This document shows positions 48,283 through 61,569 of a stretch of DNA of 64,000 bases, one piece after another. Numbering within the stretch: position 1 is the first letter of the stretch; every line of letters begins with the position of its first letter. Source of the stretch: Cystobasidium ongulense (lineage: Eukaryota; Basidiomycota; Cystobasidiomycetes; Cystobasidiales; Cystobasidiaceae); NCBI GenBank assembly GCA_022835595.1, contig BQUP01000003.1, forward strand, positions 812,629 to 876,628. The letters run 5' to 3'. Below the pieces are notes generated by a model. It ran no database searches and was not told where the DNA came from. It was given only the letters and a program-made list of their open reading frames with translations. Both the position numbers and the translations under genes were made by a program.

Positions 48283-51200
48283 ATGCACAAGCTGCGTCTG
48301 AGGACACGCTCGACCGCCAATCTCAAAGACAAGGACAGCAGCAGCAGCAGCAACAGCAACGACGCAAGCACTCGCCCGCCTGAAGCATCATCGTCCTTTG
48401 CAGTCTTTGGCAGGAGCAGCACAAGCACCAGCACAAGCACAAGCGGGAGGAGCAGTACTTCTGATACTAGAGCCAAGGCAAAGGAGAAGAGCACTAGTAC
48501 CGGCTCCAATGGTGCTGCCGGCTTGAAAGCCTCTATCCGTGGCATCACTGGCAAAGATAGGAAGAGCACGAAAACTGGAAGCACCAGTATTTCGACGACA
48601 CGCACTGAAAAACCTCCACCCGCTGTATCACGGCCTCAACTCACTCTGCCCACTGGTAACGACTTTAGGGCGAGTCTCATACTCGTAAGTCTATGCGTCC
48701 TTGCTGCTGCTCGTTCGTTTTACTGCCAGTCACGCTGATCACGACTACTGGAAACAGCCTGAATTGACTCGCAGATTCACACTCCTAAGAGGCAAAGATG
48801 GAAGCCTTGTCCCTTTTGACAAGATGCAAGCTCATCTAAGGTAAGTTTGACGCGTCAAATGAGCACTCGCCTTTGGGTGACCGTCTGGGAGTAAATATGC
48901 CTTTATGCGACGCTGATACCTCTCTCGACTCCCGATTCTCTCTCTGCCCTCCTGCAAACATACACACACACAGAGTCCAGCGTGAAAATGGTAGATTGAC
49001 AGAAAACGAAGAAGAATTAGTACTAAGGCAATATCGATTACAATCTATATATGAAGCTGCTCAACCTCACGATGTGGGAATGGGATCGCCTTATCCACAC
49101 ACATCACCTTCAGCAGGAGGAAGGCTAGTCCCATTACCTGAAGAGACCGAATCATCATATTCAAGTCGCGCACCTAGTCGTGCGAATATGTACACTCCAG
49201 AGCCTTTGACTCCTTCTCTATCGTCCCCTTCTCTTGGAGCTACGTATTCTCCATATGTATCTTCACCATATCCGAATGGTAGTAGTCCGAATATGCTATC
49301 CTCACCACAATTAGTCGCGGCTTCTTCAAGTTCAGCATCAAGTCCTTCAAGTACGCCTACACCGGTATCAACAGTGGGATTCGCTTCTTCCTCTGCGGCT
49401 GAGTTTTACGCTGCCAGAGATGCGGTCATGAGAGGGAACGGCCTCTTTGGTGGAGGTGGACTAGAGCGTGAGATACACGCAAAGATGAATTCATCCCCAT
49501 CGTTATCGAACGTCTCGCTCGATGGTACAGCTTCGCCAGGAACTCCGGGTAAACGATATAGATCGAAAAGATATACTACTACAAATTCATCGTCGAATAA
49601 AGCATTGAGTGATTCGGAATCACAACATTCTATGTCGAATGATGGTCATTCTACTATGACCGAAGGAGAAGGTTCAAAGAATAGAACTATGTTCATCTCT
49701 GCTATTCCTCCTGTTCCCAAGATCGTGAGACCTAAAGAGGAGGAATATGATCCTTTCAGACCCAGAGATGATGATAATGAAGGATACGATCAATCATATG
49801 GCTATCAAGATCACAAGAATACAAGTAAGACAGGAAATGAAGAAAATAATGTGGCTATACCACCTCATTTGGACGTTCCTATGTCAAAGAAACAGATCCA
49901 TCGTATCTCGAGAGCACTGCAAGATATAGAGGCTGAACTTTCGAGAACTTATGATTTCGTAGGAGGAGATCAGACGGTGGAGAACCGCGATACTGCTGGA
50001 ACTTTACAATCGGAATCGCATCAGCATTCACACGATCAAGATAGTTTCGATAATGATTATGATTATACTCCCTCTGATGAAGAAGGTGGATATAACTCAT
50101 CATATGATTATTCTCGAAATGCAAGAAACAACTTCAGACATGATGATCAAGATGATGTAAATCATCCTCATGATTATGACAATGTCGGAGCAGAAGAACA
50201 AACTTTTCATTCTGAAATTTCAGCTGGTGAAGGTAGTAATTCTTCTGAATATCATCATCAATTATCTGATAGAGCTCCTTTTGTTTATGATGATACGGAA
50301 GAAATAGATCCTGGTTTAAGTAGATTACCTTCTCAATATGAACTTGATTCTAGGAGTATGGAAAGCGATGTTGATGACAATGGGGTGGAAAGGGTTGAGA
50401 GGAACCAGCCTAGGATCCAGTTTAATAGTGATGGAGATAAGAGTGAAAATGGAGCGCTGGACGAAAGACAGCGACATACTTCCACACTGTCAAGCTCTAC
50501 TAAACAATCGGACTCGACAGCTGTACCAGACGAAGCAGGCCGGGTGTCGCGAAGCGCGACTACCTCTACCTCCACTTTAGATGTCATCATCGACGGCGGT
50601 GATGATGACACGTATCATTATCGGAGTGAACAACCTCAATCGTCTTTATACGGACAGTCGTTACATCCACATCATAATGGTAATAATTCTCGACTATCCA
50701 CTTCATCAGATATAAGTAAAGCTCCTTCTTCTCCTGGATTACCTTATTTACAACCTACTCCACCGGTCAAATCATTCGAGTTTCCCCCTCCGTCGACATC
50801 ACCATCTTCATCCCCTGCAGCCGGACATGCTGGATTAGGCGTGACGGTACCTGAAGAACGTGAGGCATCACCTGCTGATTCGTCAGAATCGTCTGGATCG
50901 GCAAATATGCAAGCTTCTACTTCTAATCATACACTTTCTAGCGTTACTACTTCCCATTCCGGAGCTATGATCCGTCCTTCTGGTATTAGTCCTAGCACGA
51001 GTATGACGCGATTGCCATCGAATACTTCAACCTCAAGCAGCATAAACATCAATCATAACAATAGTACTGTAGCGAGACGTTTACAGGGAGAATTTACTCC
51101 TTCTCATTCTAGAGATAATTCTGCTACTTCTTATAATCCACCCCTTTCTCCTCCTCCTCAATGTGGGTTACCTCCACTTCCTTCTTCTGCTTCAAGTCAT

Positions 51201-54200
51201 TCGTTAGCTAGTGCTGGACATGCTTCTATGCATTCGAATGTTCATTCAATCGATTCTGTCACTTTGATGTCGCCTTCTACGTCTGCACAAGGTGTGAACA
51301 TGAGCGGAATTCAGGAGAAGTCGCATGATGACGATAAAGAACAAGGAAAAGACGAGGTTGATATTACAGAAGGAGACGTGCCTTTCCCTAAATATACTAG
51401 AGAGAGTGAATTGTCAGCTTCTCCGAACAGTGGATTCGAAACTGAGCAAGACAATGAAGAACAATATCGTAATCGATATGATTCTATACAGAGTAGTAAT
51501 GACAATGCATCAAATTATAATCCAAATCGAGATTCGAGCACTTCAACTGGGTCAAGTTGGAAAGGAGGACCAGGAGGTCATACTAGAAATCTATCATCTT
51601 CAACAGTAGATTTCGATCTACCTCTGAACTCACCAAGTTCCAAATCCGCCATTGGGAGTTTGGCTGGAGTTGGACATTTCAACAGGCCTATGACACATAT
51701 AGAAGAAGATATAGATGAAGACGATTTACTGAACTCTGAAAATCAATCGGATGAAAGGAGGAAAGCTATTGAATATTTAAATATTCATGCTCCTGGATTG
51801 GAAATGAGTGATTTGAGGGATATACACGAGCGACTGGTACAGAGTGCTTTGGAGCAGCGTGGTCTGGATCAAGATGCTCGTGATGCTGCTGCTCAGTTAC
51901 CGAATGGAAGAACCGAACAAGAAGAAGAAGAAGTTGCCGACGCGAGCAAAGAAGTAGATAGCGAACGACGACCTAGTTTGGAACCTGCTACTTTGGGAGA
52001 CGCGAAACTTGGAAGTCCTTTCATGGAACAGAATGGCTTTGCAGATCAGTCTGCAACGTCTCAAGGTAAGTTCAATGAGCTAGCGTAATGATGCACTTGA
52101 TATACATAGGGCTAATCCATTATTCGAATAGATGCTGGTATGTTACCAAGTGTGTCGGAAGACGAACCAGTGGAAGCACCGCGTATGCGCAATTCTCAGT
52201 CCCATCCAGGATCTGCAGTTTCCCGCACTTTACAGACATCACAGTCTTCGCAGAGTCTGCAGAAATCCGCATCGACTGGCGCCCGCTCAGGGACAGCTTC
52301 GCCTGCTCAACATGGGCCGCTTTCAACCAGTCCCTTCGGTATGCAAAGCAACGGTATACAAAGGTCATCCCCCCGCCCAATCGTAACATCGAACAATACT
52401 CCGCCCTCGACCCTTCGTTCACATCAAACACGCACTTCTAATTCCACACCTTCTATGCTCATTCGACATGTTCATCAACAAGCGTCCGAAGCTACGGCCG
52501 CTCTTAAGAATCCATTTGCAAATCCACCTGATTCACCAGATGAAGCGTTATGGAGAGTAGCGAATATGCCGGCTAGAAGAACTCTGTCACATCGTAAATC
52601 TGCTAAAAACTTGAAGATTGGATCTCCTCAACTCGTTTCTTCCAGTGCTAATCTTCAACATATGCCAATGATGGATACCATGAATAGAAGCGCTGGCCTT
52701 TTGATCAATAATCACAAAGCTGATAATAGCAAGGATCACAAATCTCCTTCTACTTCACCTGAGATGTCGAGGAAATCGAGCGCGGCGGGACTGAAGTTCA
52801 GGATGGGTTTCAGAATCAAAGATCGCGATGTCAACGACGAAAGTTATGCTTCTACTTCTGCGGATCGATCTACAGCTTCTGCAGGTACCAATTCACCTCT
52901 TGCAGGTTCAGTGAATAGTAGGCATATGCCCCAAGCTTCAATTGACAATTCACCTTCAAGCGGTATAAGGCAACTTGTCGCGAAACTGCGAAGGAGAAAA
53001 GTTTCGAATGAAATCCCTGATAAACTCATACCCGATCCACTAGTATTGAAAAGTCCACACTGGTCAAGCCCCAAAGAATTGCAAGGTCCCCTCAGTCCGA
53101 TTGAATCCTCACTCAATAACGGCCAATTTGCCAGACGATTTGGAGAAGGTCCACCTTCTATCAGTTCTCATGGTACAGATACCATGGCAGACGTGTCACC
53201 TTTGAACGTAATGGATAAATCTGCTTCTTCAGATAAGCTTAGTGCTCTGGCCATCAACACTGGCGATAGCAACGGGTCACTTTCGTCTACTTTCGGTAAT
53301 TTAGCTGTTAAGTCGGATGAGAAGGATAGAGATAGAACATCTGCTACCAGTCTTGATTCTATGCGGAAGCTATTCGAAGCTGCAACTGCTTTAGGCCTGG
53401 ATGCGGAACGAGTCAATGAACTTGTTGATGCGGCCGGCTATCGACAAAGCCTTCAAGCAAAACGACCTGATAACCAAGTCGTCCGCTCTACAATTATCCT
53501 GGCTCCATCGGATGACTCGTACTTTCCACCTATGCCTGTGACGGGTATACAGTCCGCACCTAGTATGCCTGGACAGGATGCAGCTTCAATGTCAAGGTCC
53601 ACCTCAGGCAATTCTCTCGGTCGCTCTCGCTCAGCGCGGTCCATCCGCCATCGCAATACCTCGGTCAGCAGTATTTCTATGTCTAATGGAGGAAGTCGAT
53701 CTTCAAGACATGGCGAAAATACGCCCAATGGATCTTTCACTGAAGGCAACGGCTCATCAGAACGCCGATCTGTCCATGATAGAGCTCCTACACCTCCCCC
53801 TGATAGGCGGACTCAGCATCGAAGGCAACGATCCGATGCTCAGGCTGCTGAGACTAGACTTCCTATGTCTCCGGAAGTGTCAGCTGTGCCAATTAGCAGT
53901 CCTTCCTTGCACCAGCCGCAGCCACAATATGCTTCAATGGCCAGACAGCGCAACATCAGCAATCAATCGGATGATTTACCTGTACCTCCAGCACCCTTTT
54001 CAAGATTGGGCAAAGATTCGAGAGCTTCGTATATGTCTAGCAAGACTAGTGGATCATACGATGCTAGATCTATCTATGGCCTTTACGGTGATGACGAAGA
54101 AGAAATTCCACCTACTCCCAATGTTCCAGATTTGAACATGATTCTCGCATCTGGTAGAATTCCAGGGTCTTCGAATGCAAGTCAGCGTGCTTCTCTATTA

Positions 54201-54968
54201 CTAGCACCCGGAGTCTCAGCGAAGCGACTATCGACCGCTTCGCGCAATTCTCGCATTGAACTCTCGGAATATGCAAATGGAGACATTGCTTTTAACATCG
54301 TTCAATCGTTACGAAGACCTCCCGGAACTGGTGATGGCGAAAGAGGTACCTATTACCCTATGGATCTACACAGACGACAAAATAGCGATAATAGCGTCGA
54401 AGAAGAGCTTAATGCTCTAGTAGCATCTGTTAACGCAAGCCCGGAATCTGATCCCCTCAAGCTTATGATAAAACGGCATATGAAAGAACAGAATAAAAGT
54501 CCGACAATAACACCTAATGCTGCCATGGAAACGATTGCTCATTTACAAAGTTTACACCCTACTACAAGGCAACGTAGTACATCTGTAGCTACTCGCGCCT
54601 CTTCCGCGCGTTCAGTGGTGAGTATCAGGTTCTCAGTTCGGCAATCAAGGTATGTGAACGACACAGTACTGACTATAGTTCTATGCAAACAGTTCGAGGT
54701 ATATGAGGCACAAGACGAACAACAAGTGGCAGCTTTGATCGAAGAACTCACAAGAGGTCTCGATGAAGGTCAATTCAATCTATCCCGGAATGATAGCCTT
54801 ACAAGAGCCGCAATGAATAGAAATACCAAAAATAAAAGTACAAAAGTTATGGAAAGCCCTAGTAGTCAGAACAGGCGGCTGAACGATCCAGTTTCGACCC
54901 CTCGTGCTGAAGGAGGCGTACAAAGAACACCATCAAAAATCAAAAGACAACCTCCACCAACTATTTAA
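48283..54968 (+). CDS. Very large Ser-rich disordered protein
   Basis: Predicted product of about 2,100 residues. Exon 1 (48283-48685) opens MHKLRLRTRSTANLKDKDSS and is Ser/Thr-rich; a short second exon (PELTRRFTLLRGKDGSLVPF, DKMQAHLR) and the start of exon 3 (VQRENGRLTENEEELVLRQY) form a compact block that looks like the one conserved domain. Exon 3 runs to 52064; an intron about 52065-52131 leads to DAGMLPSVSEDEPVEAP, and a final small intron lies near 54617-54692 (SARSV joins FEVYEAQDEQQ; the intron is in frame, so it could be read as coding). The rest is low complexity, rich in Ser, Asn, His, Asp and Pro with many potential phospho sites. I know of similar long basidiomycete proteins of undefined role, possibly in polarity or septation, but cannot assign one. 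A basic cluster LRRRKVSNEIPDKL is near the middle. Confidence 0.7.
48335..48360. repeat. AGC trinucleotide run in coding sequence
   Basis: AGCAGCAGC-type run encoding Ser-rich sequence (SSSSSNSN) in the first exon of the large disordered protein. Confidence 0.7.
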
Positions 54969-55350
54969 TATACGCTTATCAAGTCTGATTAATTCTTTCT
55001 TTATGTATCACCCGCCTTACTTCCTTCATCAGCTTGGATAGATCATTGTAGCATATTGCTCAAGCAACGCATCCCATTCCAATTTTATCCAGCTTCATAC
55101 CGTTTTCTAACGTATAGCACTAGAAACAGCGACTGACTGAATCAATTTGCTGGTCTATTGCAGGGCGAGATCAACCTGTTGGAGTACTGGGCTGGAAGGT
55201 TTGTGTAAAGGTAGTAAAGCTGAATGTTTGGCAGGCGAAAGGCGCGCTGTAGATATATACAGAAGATGACATCAAGCTGACTGGTACATGTTGGGCGAGC
55301 AGTCTTCAAGCAGGGTGCGTCTGGGCTTTGGCATTTCGATAGCAAGTTCT
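54969..55350. other. Convergent intergenic region
   Basis: Spacer between the convergent ends of the large disordered-protein gene and the small unknown gene. No supported gene. Confidence 0.45.
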
Positions 55351-56010
55351 TCAAACATGCGTGACAATATAATCTGATTCCAAGGTTATCCAGAAGAGGT
55401 CAGCGCAGGTGGAAGTAGCATACCGACTATTGGATCCCTACTCACGGTCTGCCATTTCTCCTAGTAAAGGCTTGATACGGTCTACAATGGCCTGTTCATA
55501 CGCAGGGATGGCCTAAATGGGCAGTATTACCGTCAGCGGGTCGACAGATTCGAATGGGAAGGTACAGGCGGGGAGAATGCTTACATCGCGGTCTTTGAGT
55601 TCGATGAGGGCGGTGAAGTGACTGTTTGAAAATAAGGCGAGGTAGTGTCAGTATAGGCTGCTGATCACGTTTCTCTTCCCAGCAGCAATCCCTCCTCACT
55701 ATCCCTGATTGAGATAATGCTCGTCAATACCGGAACGATAGTCGTAGACCATATTGAGCGACTTGAACTCTTCATCGAAGCGCTGTCTGCACTCTTCGAA
55801 CTCTTCCTTGGAGAGAACTTGCTTTGGCTTGACAAGGACCTTGCCAAAGCTGCAGTATCAATAATAGCCACCGACTCCAGCACACCCGGTCCGCCTCGAC
55901 GCTCACAATTCGAGTAAGCATGGTGTAATTAGCAGTATCACTTGAATGGATGCTCAGTCGTTTGAAGTAGTAGAGAGCTCTACCCGTTCCCACGCCAGAT
56001 TGCCTGTCAT
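55351..56010 (-). CDS. Small uncharacterised protein with a conserved-looking core
   Basis: Start probably MTGNLAWER at 56010; stop at 55351. Later exons are clear: FGKVLVKPKQVLSKEEFEEC, RQRFDEEFKSLNMVYDYRSG, IDEHYLNQGY, then HFTALIELKDRD, AIPAYEQAIVDRIKPLLGEM and AD|HYIVTHV, separated by three short introns. The early exon junction is not resolved. The core is Glu/Lys/Tyr-rich and mostly helical, about 90 residues, with no signal peptide or membrane span. The splice phases restore one continuous polar-hydrophobic pattern, which argues that it is a real gene. I do not recognise the family. It is flanked by genes of unrelated function. Confidence 0.6.
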
Positions 56011-56600
56011 GCCGGACGTTGTGGGGATTTCAGCAGGCCAGGTCGACCTGATCATGAGACACACTGGGTGCGGGGCCCCGACCTGCCGCTGTTAAAAGAG
56101 CGGGCAGCTTTTACGGGAAAGTGTGACGTCGACTTTCAAGCTCCATCTCGAATATAGACCGATGCCTTGTTGTGGAAAAAGTGCGTGTCTGTCGCTGCAA
56201 GGCACCCGCTTTGCTTCTCGCCACCAGCAAGCAGCAGTTGAGGTGTCGAAGGTACAGCAAGAAGTCGAGATTGTTACAGGCTTATTCAAGGCGGAGATTG
56301 TTCTTCACTCAGGCCTGAGGTTGCCAGGTTTACTGTAGCGCTGGCTCCAATGTTGCAAACGTATTCCTACGAGCCCTCGATCACCATCTTATCGACCAAA
56401 CCTCCCTGCATACAATATGTGTCATGGAAAGCTTCTGGTATTCGTGTTTATTGTTGTGGATGTTTATTATATCGCTCTTTCTGCTGTAAACTAGCTCGAG
56501 ATTCGCTCAGCTGTGCTAATTATCGAAACCGATACGCGTTTATTGCCCAAGGTTTTCGTCTACCACCTCTGCTTCCCGCCTACCCACATCTTGGACCAAG
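56011..56600. other. Divergent promoter region upstream of DDB1
   Basis: 590 bp between the small minus-strand gene and DDB1. It should hold both promoters. Frames on both strands here lack recognisable protein features. Confidence 0.4.
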
Positions 56601-59600
56601 ATGCAATACCTGGCATACAGTCAGCCTCCCACAAGTGTTGCAGAAGCACACAAAGCCGACTTCCTTGAACCTGGCGTCGACTCTGTCGTGCAGATGTGAG
56701 TATTATAGCCGGCATCGATTACAGCATCACACGAAGGAAGCGCCGCGTGCTTCGATGATCGTCAACAGCATGCGATGAGCAAGGAAAGCTGAGCATTCGC
56801 ACTTCAGAAAACACAATGTCATCGAACTACACGTTCTTGTTGCATCTGGTCTACGGTTGGCTATCACAGGCACGGTGCAAGGCGTGATACTCAAGACTGT
56901 ACCCATTCGATTACGCTCCCATCGAACTTCGGGATTAGCTGTTCTTACAACTACATACCAGCTATTCGTAATCATCTTTGACAAGACGAGCTCGCAAATA
57001 CGAACTCTAGCCAGTCATTCTGTCTATGAGCGGAGTGCTGTTAAATCTGTAGATTTAGTGGCTCTTCTTGCTGGATCGGCTGGAGAAGCGTCAGCTCCGA
57101 CTCCATTCTTGGTGCTACACGCCTTCCAAGGTCTCGTTCGCTTCATTACGCTCAACAATGGAGAGCAAGAGCAGGCGAATGCGGAAACAGACTCGATAGT
57201 GCAGGAAGACGGATCGGCTGAACCACTGGATCTTTCGCGAGGCTTTGTCACCCGGTACGTTGCGGTTCGAAAGTGATAAATGCAGCTCTCTCTAGATATA
57301 CTAATGTTCTGCTAATGATCAGAATACCGGAGCTACTGCTCAATTCCATGTGCATACTTCCGACACCATCAGGGCAAAATCCTCGGCTGGCCACCATTCA
57401 TTCCAATCGCCACGGCCAGCGCGTCTTTCACACGCACGCCGTCAATTTCGCCGCCAAGAGTATAGATACCTATGAACCCGGTGCATTCGACAGTCCAGTA
57501 TCATCGTTTTCTCCCTCATCCGGTATCACCCTGTTTGACGCAGACAGCCAACTTATGATACCCGTAAAGTCGAACGTAGCAGAAGGAGTGATTGTTATCG
57601 GATCGGAAAGTGGACTGTTCTTCAGTACGGCATCACCAAGCAAATCACATGGTAAGAGGAAGTCGATAAGTACAGCTCCAGGTGCTAGCATACAAGAAGA
57701 AGGTATGGAAGTGGATGAATTACCCCCTATTCTATCGTCCAGTCCAAAAACGAAAGGGAAGGGTCGTAGTGAAGATGTCGGATCGTTGACCACGTCACCG
57801 AGTATGGAAACCGCGATGTTACCGTCTGGCGCGAATCGGCAGGGCTCTACACGCCGTCGCTCTTCTGCTTCGTCGTCTCAAGCCCCACTAGCGACTTCTC
57901 CGACTGGTCAAAGTACCCTCGACTCTCGCGCTGGAAATAAGCGAAAGTTGTCTGATGCTGCGAACTCGTCTGGACGAGGAAAAGGTCCAACAAGGACCAG
58001 ATCCGGTAGCACACTGGCTAACATGCCAGTGGAATGTCGCTTGCCGATATCTGAATATGTTGCGTAAGCGAGAATCCTTGTTTCAGTCAAATTAGCTCTC
58101 ACTAACATTAAAATTCGTCTTTTTAGTTACTGCCTTCTTCCGGAACAAGATGCGACTTGGATTCTCGCGGATAGTTGGGGACAAGCGATGTTCCTTCGTC
58201 TGAAGCTAGATGCGGACAGTAGCGATGGCGCTGCTGCAGAACCTTCAACTTCAGCTTCCACATCGCTTGTGTCACCGTTAACAACTAGTCCTACTAGCGG
58301 CTCGCACATTCAAGGAAGACGACCGAGTCGAACATCATCAGGGAGGATGAAGGGTCCGCTTCCTGTGCAGCTTTCAGTCGAGCCGATAAACCGGGGGCGT
58401 TTCTCAAGTCCAACAGCATTACTCGATCTAGGTGGCGGCTACATTTTTGTTGGATCGCATTACGGCGACTCCCTTCTGGTCCGCATGAACTATACTTCGA
58501 CAAAGCAAGGAGCTGGCTCCTCAACGTCAAAGGCTAAGACAATGGATGTGGACGAGGTCTCTTCTGATGGTGCCTCTATTGATATCGTCAATACGTACAC
58601 GAATCTGGCACCTATTGTTGATTTTTGCGTCGTAGAAACTGATGCTGGACAGGGACCAGTAAGTGGAAGCGACAGGCGCAATCAAGCCTCACACTGATGC
58701 ACGAAAATATAGAGTCATCTGGTCGCGTGTTCAGGCGGCAAAAGCGACGGAACTCTCCGCATAGTGCGACACGGTGTTGCAATTGCTGAATTAGCGAGCT
58801 TAGAATTGGATGGTACACAGAGATTGTTCCCCATTAAATTGGGTCAGGATATCGAGTAAGGACGCCTTTCATCTTGAATGTAAGACTCCTTCTAATCCCA
58901 TCACTTTTCAGAACGCAAAACTTGCTGGTTGTCTCGACGATCAATGAAACCCGGATTCTCGACCTAGGCAATGAGGAAGAAGCTGAGATTGAGGAGCTTG
59001 ACACACTTGGCAGGTTTGATTTATCAAGACCAACCCTACTAGCATGTAGCTGCAACGGTAGTGCCTATCAAGTAACATCTAGCGGTGTAGTAGGCGATAG
59101 CTCGAATTGGGCACCCCCTCAAGATGGCAAGATAACCTTGGCGGCAAGCTATGAGGCCCATATACTCCTGTCTGCGTCGGGAGGCGATGTGTACTTGCTA
59201 GACGTCTCAGACGCTTCCAGTATCCAGCAAGTATCACATGTCAAGCTGGAGCAAGAAGTCGCTTGCTTGGACCTGAGCTCCTTAGGCAACAACGGCCTCC
59301 CCTTAGTTGCAGCTGTCGGCTTGTGGAATACATACTCTGTCGTACTTTTCAATGTTCCGGATCTCAAGCAGATTGACAACATCGAAGTTGGCACCACGTT
59401 CCTGCTCAGATCGGTCATGGGCGTATCTCTAGCAAATGATCACGGCGACTCTACACCACACCTATTCATCGGCTTGGGAGATGGGTCTCTTATCTCGTAT
59501 TCATATCGTCAAGGCTCGGCAGCTTCTGAAGTGCTCGACAGAAGCTCGCGCAAATCCGTTACGTTAGGAAGCCGACCTCTAACCTTGGCCAAGTTCCATA

Positions 59601-61312
59601 CTGCAGGGAACCAAGAAGCTGGCCTGCCTTCGCTGCCAGCGGTATTGGCTATCTCCGACCGATCCACAGTTGTTAGTGCAACAGGCGGTAAGCTCGTCTT
59701 CTCGAGTGTGAACACTAAGGTGAGCATTGCTAGCGATATTTCTTTCCTTGAGCCTTCCTGACTCCTGGGCAAACAGGACATTGGAACTGCCGTCGCTCTG
59801 TCAACCCCTGCATTCCAAGATTCTCTTCTGCTGGCTACTTCGACTACATTATCCATAGGGCGTGTCGAGCAGTTAGAAAAGCTAGATGTGCAAACTTTAA
59901 GATTAGGCGAAGACGCTCCTCGTAGAGTGTGTCATTCTCAAGACATGCGCGCGTATGGGGTCGCCTTCCTACGAGAAACGCTAGACAGGACAAAAGGTGA
60001 AATAGCAAGAACATCTACTTTCAAGGTGCTTGGGGAAGATAGCTTTGAAGGTCAGTCCTAACCCGCGCCTCTATTAACTTCGACAGTAGTCTGATCGTAT
60101 TGTTTTAGTGCTACTTGACTTCGAGCTGAACCAACATGAAGAAGCGCGCTCCGTCGCTTGCTTGACTTTACCTGAAAGCGAAGACTCGATGGAATACGTA
60201 CAGTACTTCGCTGTCGGTACAGCTTTCATCGAGCCTGATCAAGAGGAATCTACCAAAGGTCGGATACTTCTCTTCACAATCGCTGGTGAAGGGCAATTCG
60301 AACTGCTGGCGGAAACACAAATGCGCGGTGCTGTTCACTCGATTGGCCAATTACCGAATGGAAAGTTCGCAGCCAGTTCCAATTCCGAGGTAAGTGAATA
60401 CACGGTTCTTTAGCTTACTGAGTTGAGCATATGCTCTGAGCAGGTCGTCATCTTGGCTTGGAACGGCAACGCCCTTACTCCCCTTGCAAGCTGGGGCGCC
60501 ACTTTCATCGCATACTCCCTGGCCATCAAAGATAACCTGATCTGCGTAGTGGATCCTCTCAGGTCTGCATCTTTAATTCGATGGAAGGAGGAAGATAAAC
60601 GGCTTGTCGATGTTGGCAAAGAATTCTCCGCATACGGACTATTTGCTGCAGCATTTTTGCGGGATGATAACAATGCAGCAGAATTACCGAAAGAGGACAG
60701 TATCATCGCAGCAGACCTCGACCTCAACCTGTTCACCGCCAAGAACATACTTGTTGTCAGCAATGACAATTCACATGGCATGCGCCTTGAGATTCACACG
60801 CTCAAAATACAAGCTATGATTCATTCCGGCGATGTCATCAACAAATTCGCGCCAGGTAACCTTCAGACATCCAATACTTGTTAGCTTTATATACTGAACG
60901 AATTCCTGAACTAGGTTCCCTGGTGCCCGCTTTCTCGCGCTCGTCAGACGGGCCTATCCCTCAAGTCATCTTTGGCACGTCTGTCGGGTCAATCGGTATG
61001 GTAGCATCACTTCCGCAAAGCACCTCTAGCATACTATCAAATGTTGAGCGTAATCTGCGGAAGTACCTCGTGAACACAGATGGCAGTCTGAACATTGGTG
61101 GCCTGTCTCACGGAGATTTCAGAGCTTTCAAAGCTGAGTATCGCACGGAACCGTCAGCCGGCTTCATTGATGGTACCCTACTCGAGAATTCACTGTCGCT
61201 GGATGAAAAGGATATACACCAGGTACTGCAAGGTACGTCAGATTATGAGAAGATCACCACCTCCAAAGAGGAAGTCGTCAGACTTGTAGAGGAGCTACAG
61301 AGAATGCATTGA
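56601..61312 (+). CDS. DDB1: DNA damage-binding protein 1 (CUL4 adaptor)
   Basis: Three-propeller adaptor of CUL4 ubiquitin ligases, with roles in nucleotide excision repair and protein turnover. Start MQYLAYSQPPTSVAEAHKAD at 56601; the first exon joins IKHNVIELHVLVASGLRLAI after a GT-AG intron near 56696-56806. Recognisable blocks: VPIRLRSHRTSGLAVLTTTY, IATIHS-like LATIHSNRHGQRVFHT, NLLVVSTINETRILDLGNE, PHLFIGLGDGSLISYSYRQG, RILLFTIAGEGQFELLAETQ, and the C-terminus LRKYLVNTDGSLNIGGLSHG with FRAFKAEYRTEPSAGFIDGT and EEVVRLVEELQRMH. The FRAFKAEYRTEPSAGFIDG phrase fits DDB1 rather than CPSF160 or Rse1. At least seven introns. Between the first propeller's strands, roughly 57640-58060, is a Ser/Lys-rich insertion (with GNKRKLSD) not present in animal DDB1. 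Length about 1,370 residues, longer than the usual 1,140. Confidence 0.9.
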
Positions 61313-61569
61313 TTGCAATCTACAATATCTATGCCAAATGAAATTGTACGTATCGTTGAATTGCAAGCCTGCTGTTTCTTGAACATTTGGGGTCCGGCTT
61401 CGTATTCTTGCCTATTTGCCATCAATGTGCAGTCGAGCTATCATAAACTTGATCTGCCAATGCCTGCATGCAGGTGAACGACCATCGAAGCGCTTCTGGC
61501 GGGGTGGTCGCTTATTCCTCAAAAGTGACAATCATTTCTCGAGACACTTTTCTCTTGGGAGACTGAGAT
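61313..61569. other. Convergent intergenic region
   Basis: 257 bp between DDB1 and the F-box/LRR-like gene. No gene. Confidence 0.45.

Noticed and set aside
54617-54692. Uninterrupted reading through this stretch of the large disordered protein
   Set aside because: It begins GTGAGT, contains CTGAC near the end and ends ACAG; length is a multiple of three, so the open frame through it is probably a retained in-frame intron, though I cannot exclude it being translated.
56601-61312. CPSF160 (Cft1) or Rse1 as identity of this gene
   Set aside because: The C-terminal FRAFKAEYRTEPSAGFIDG and EELQRMH end fit DDB1 better than its paralogues.
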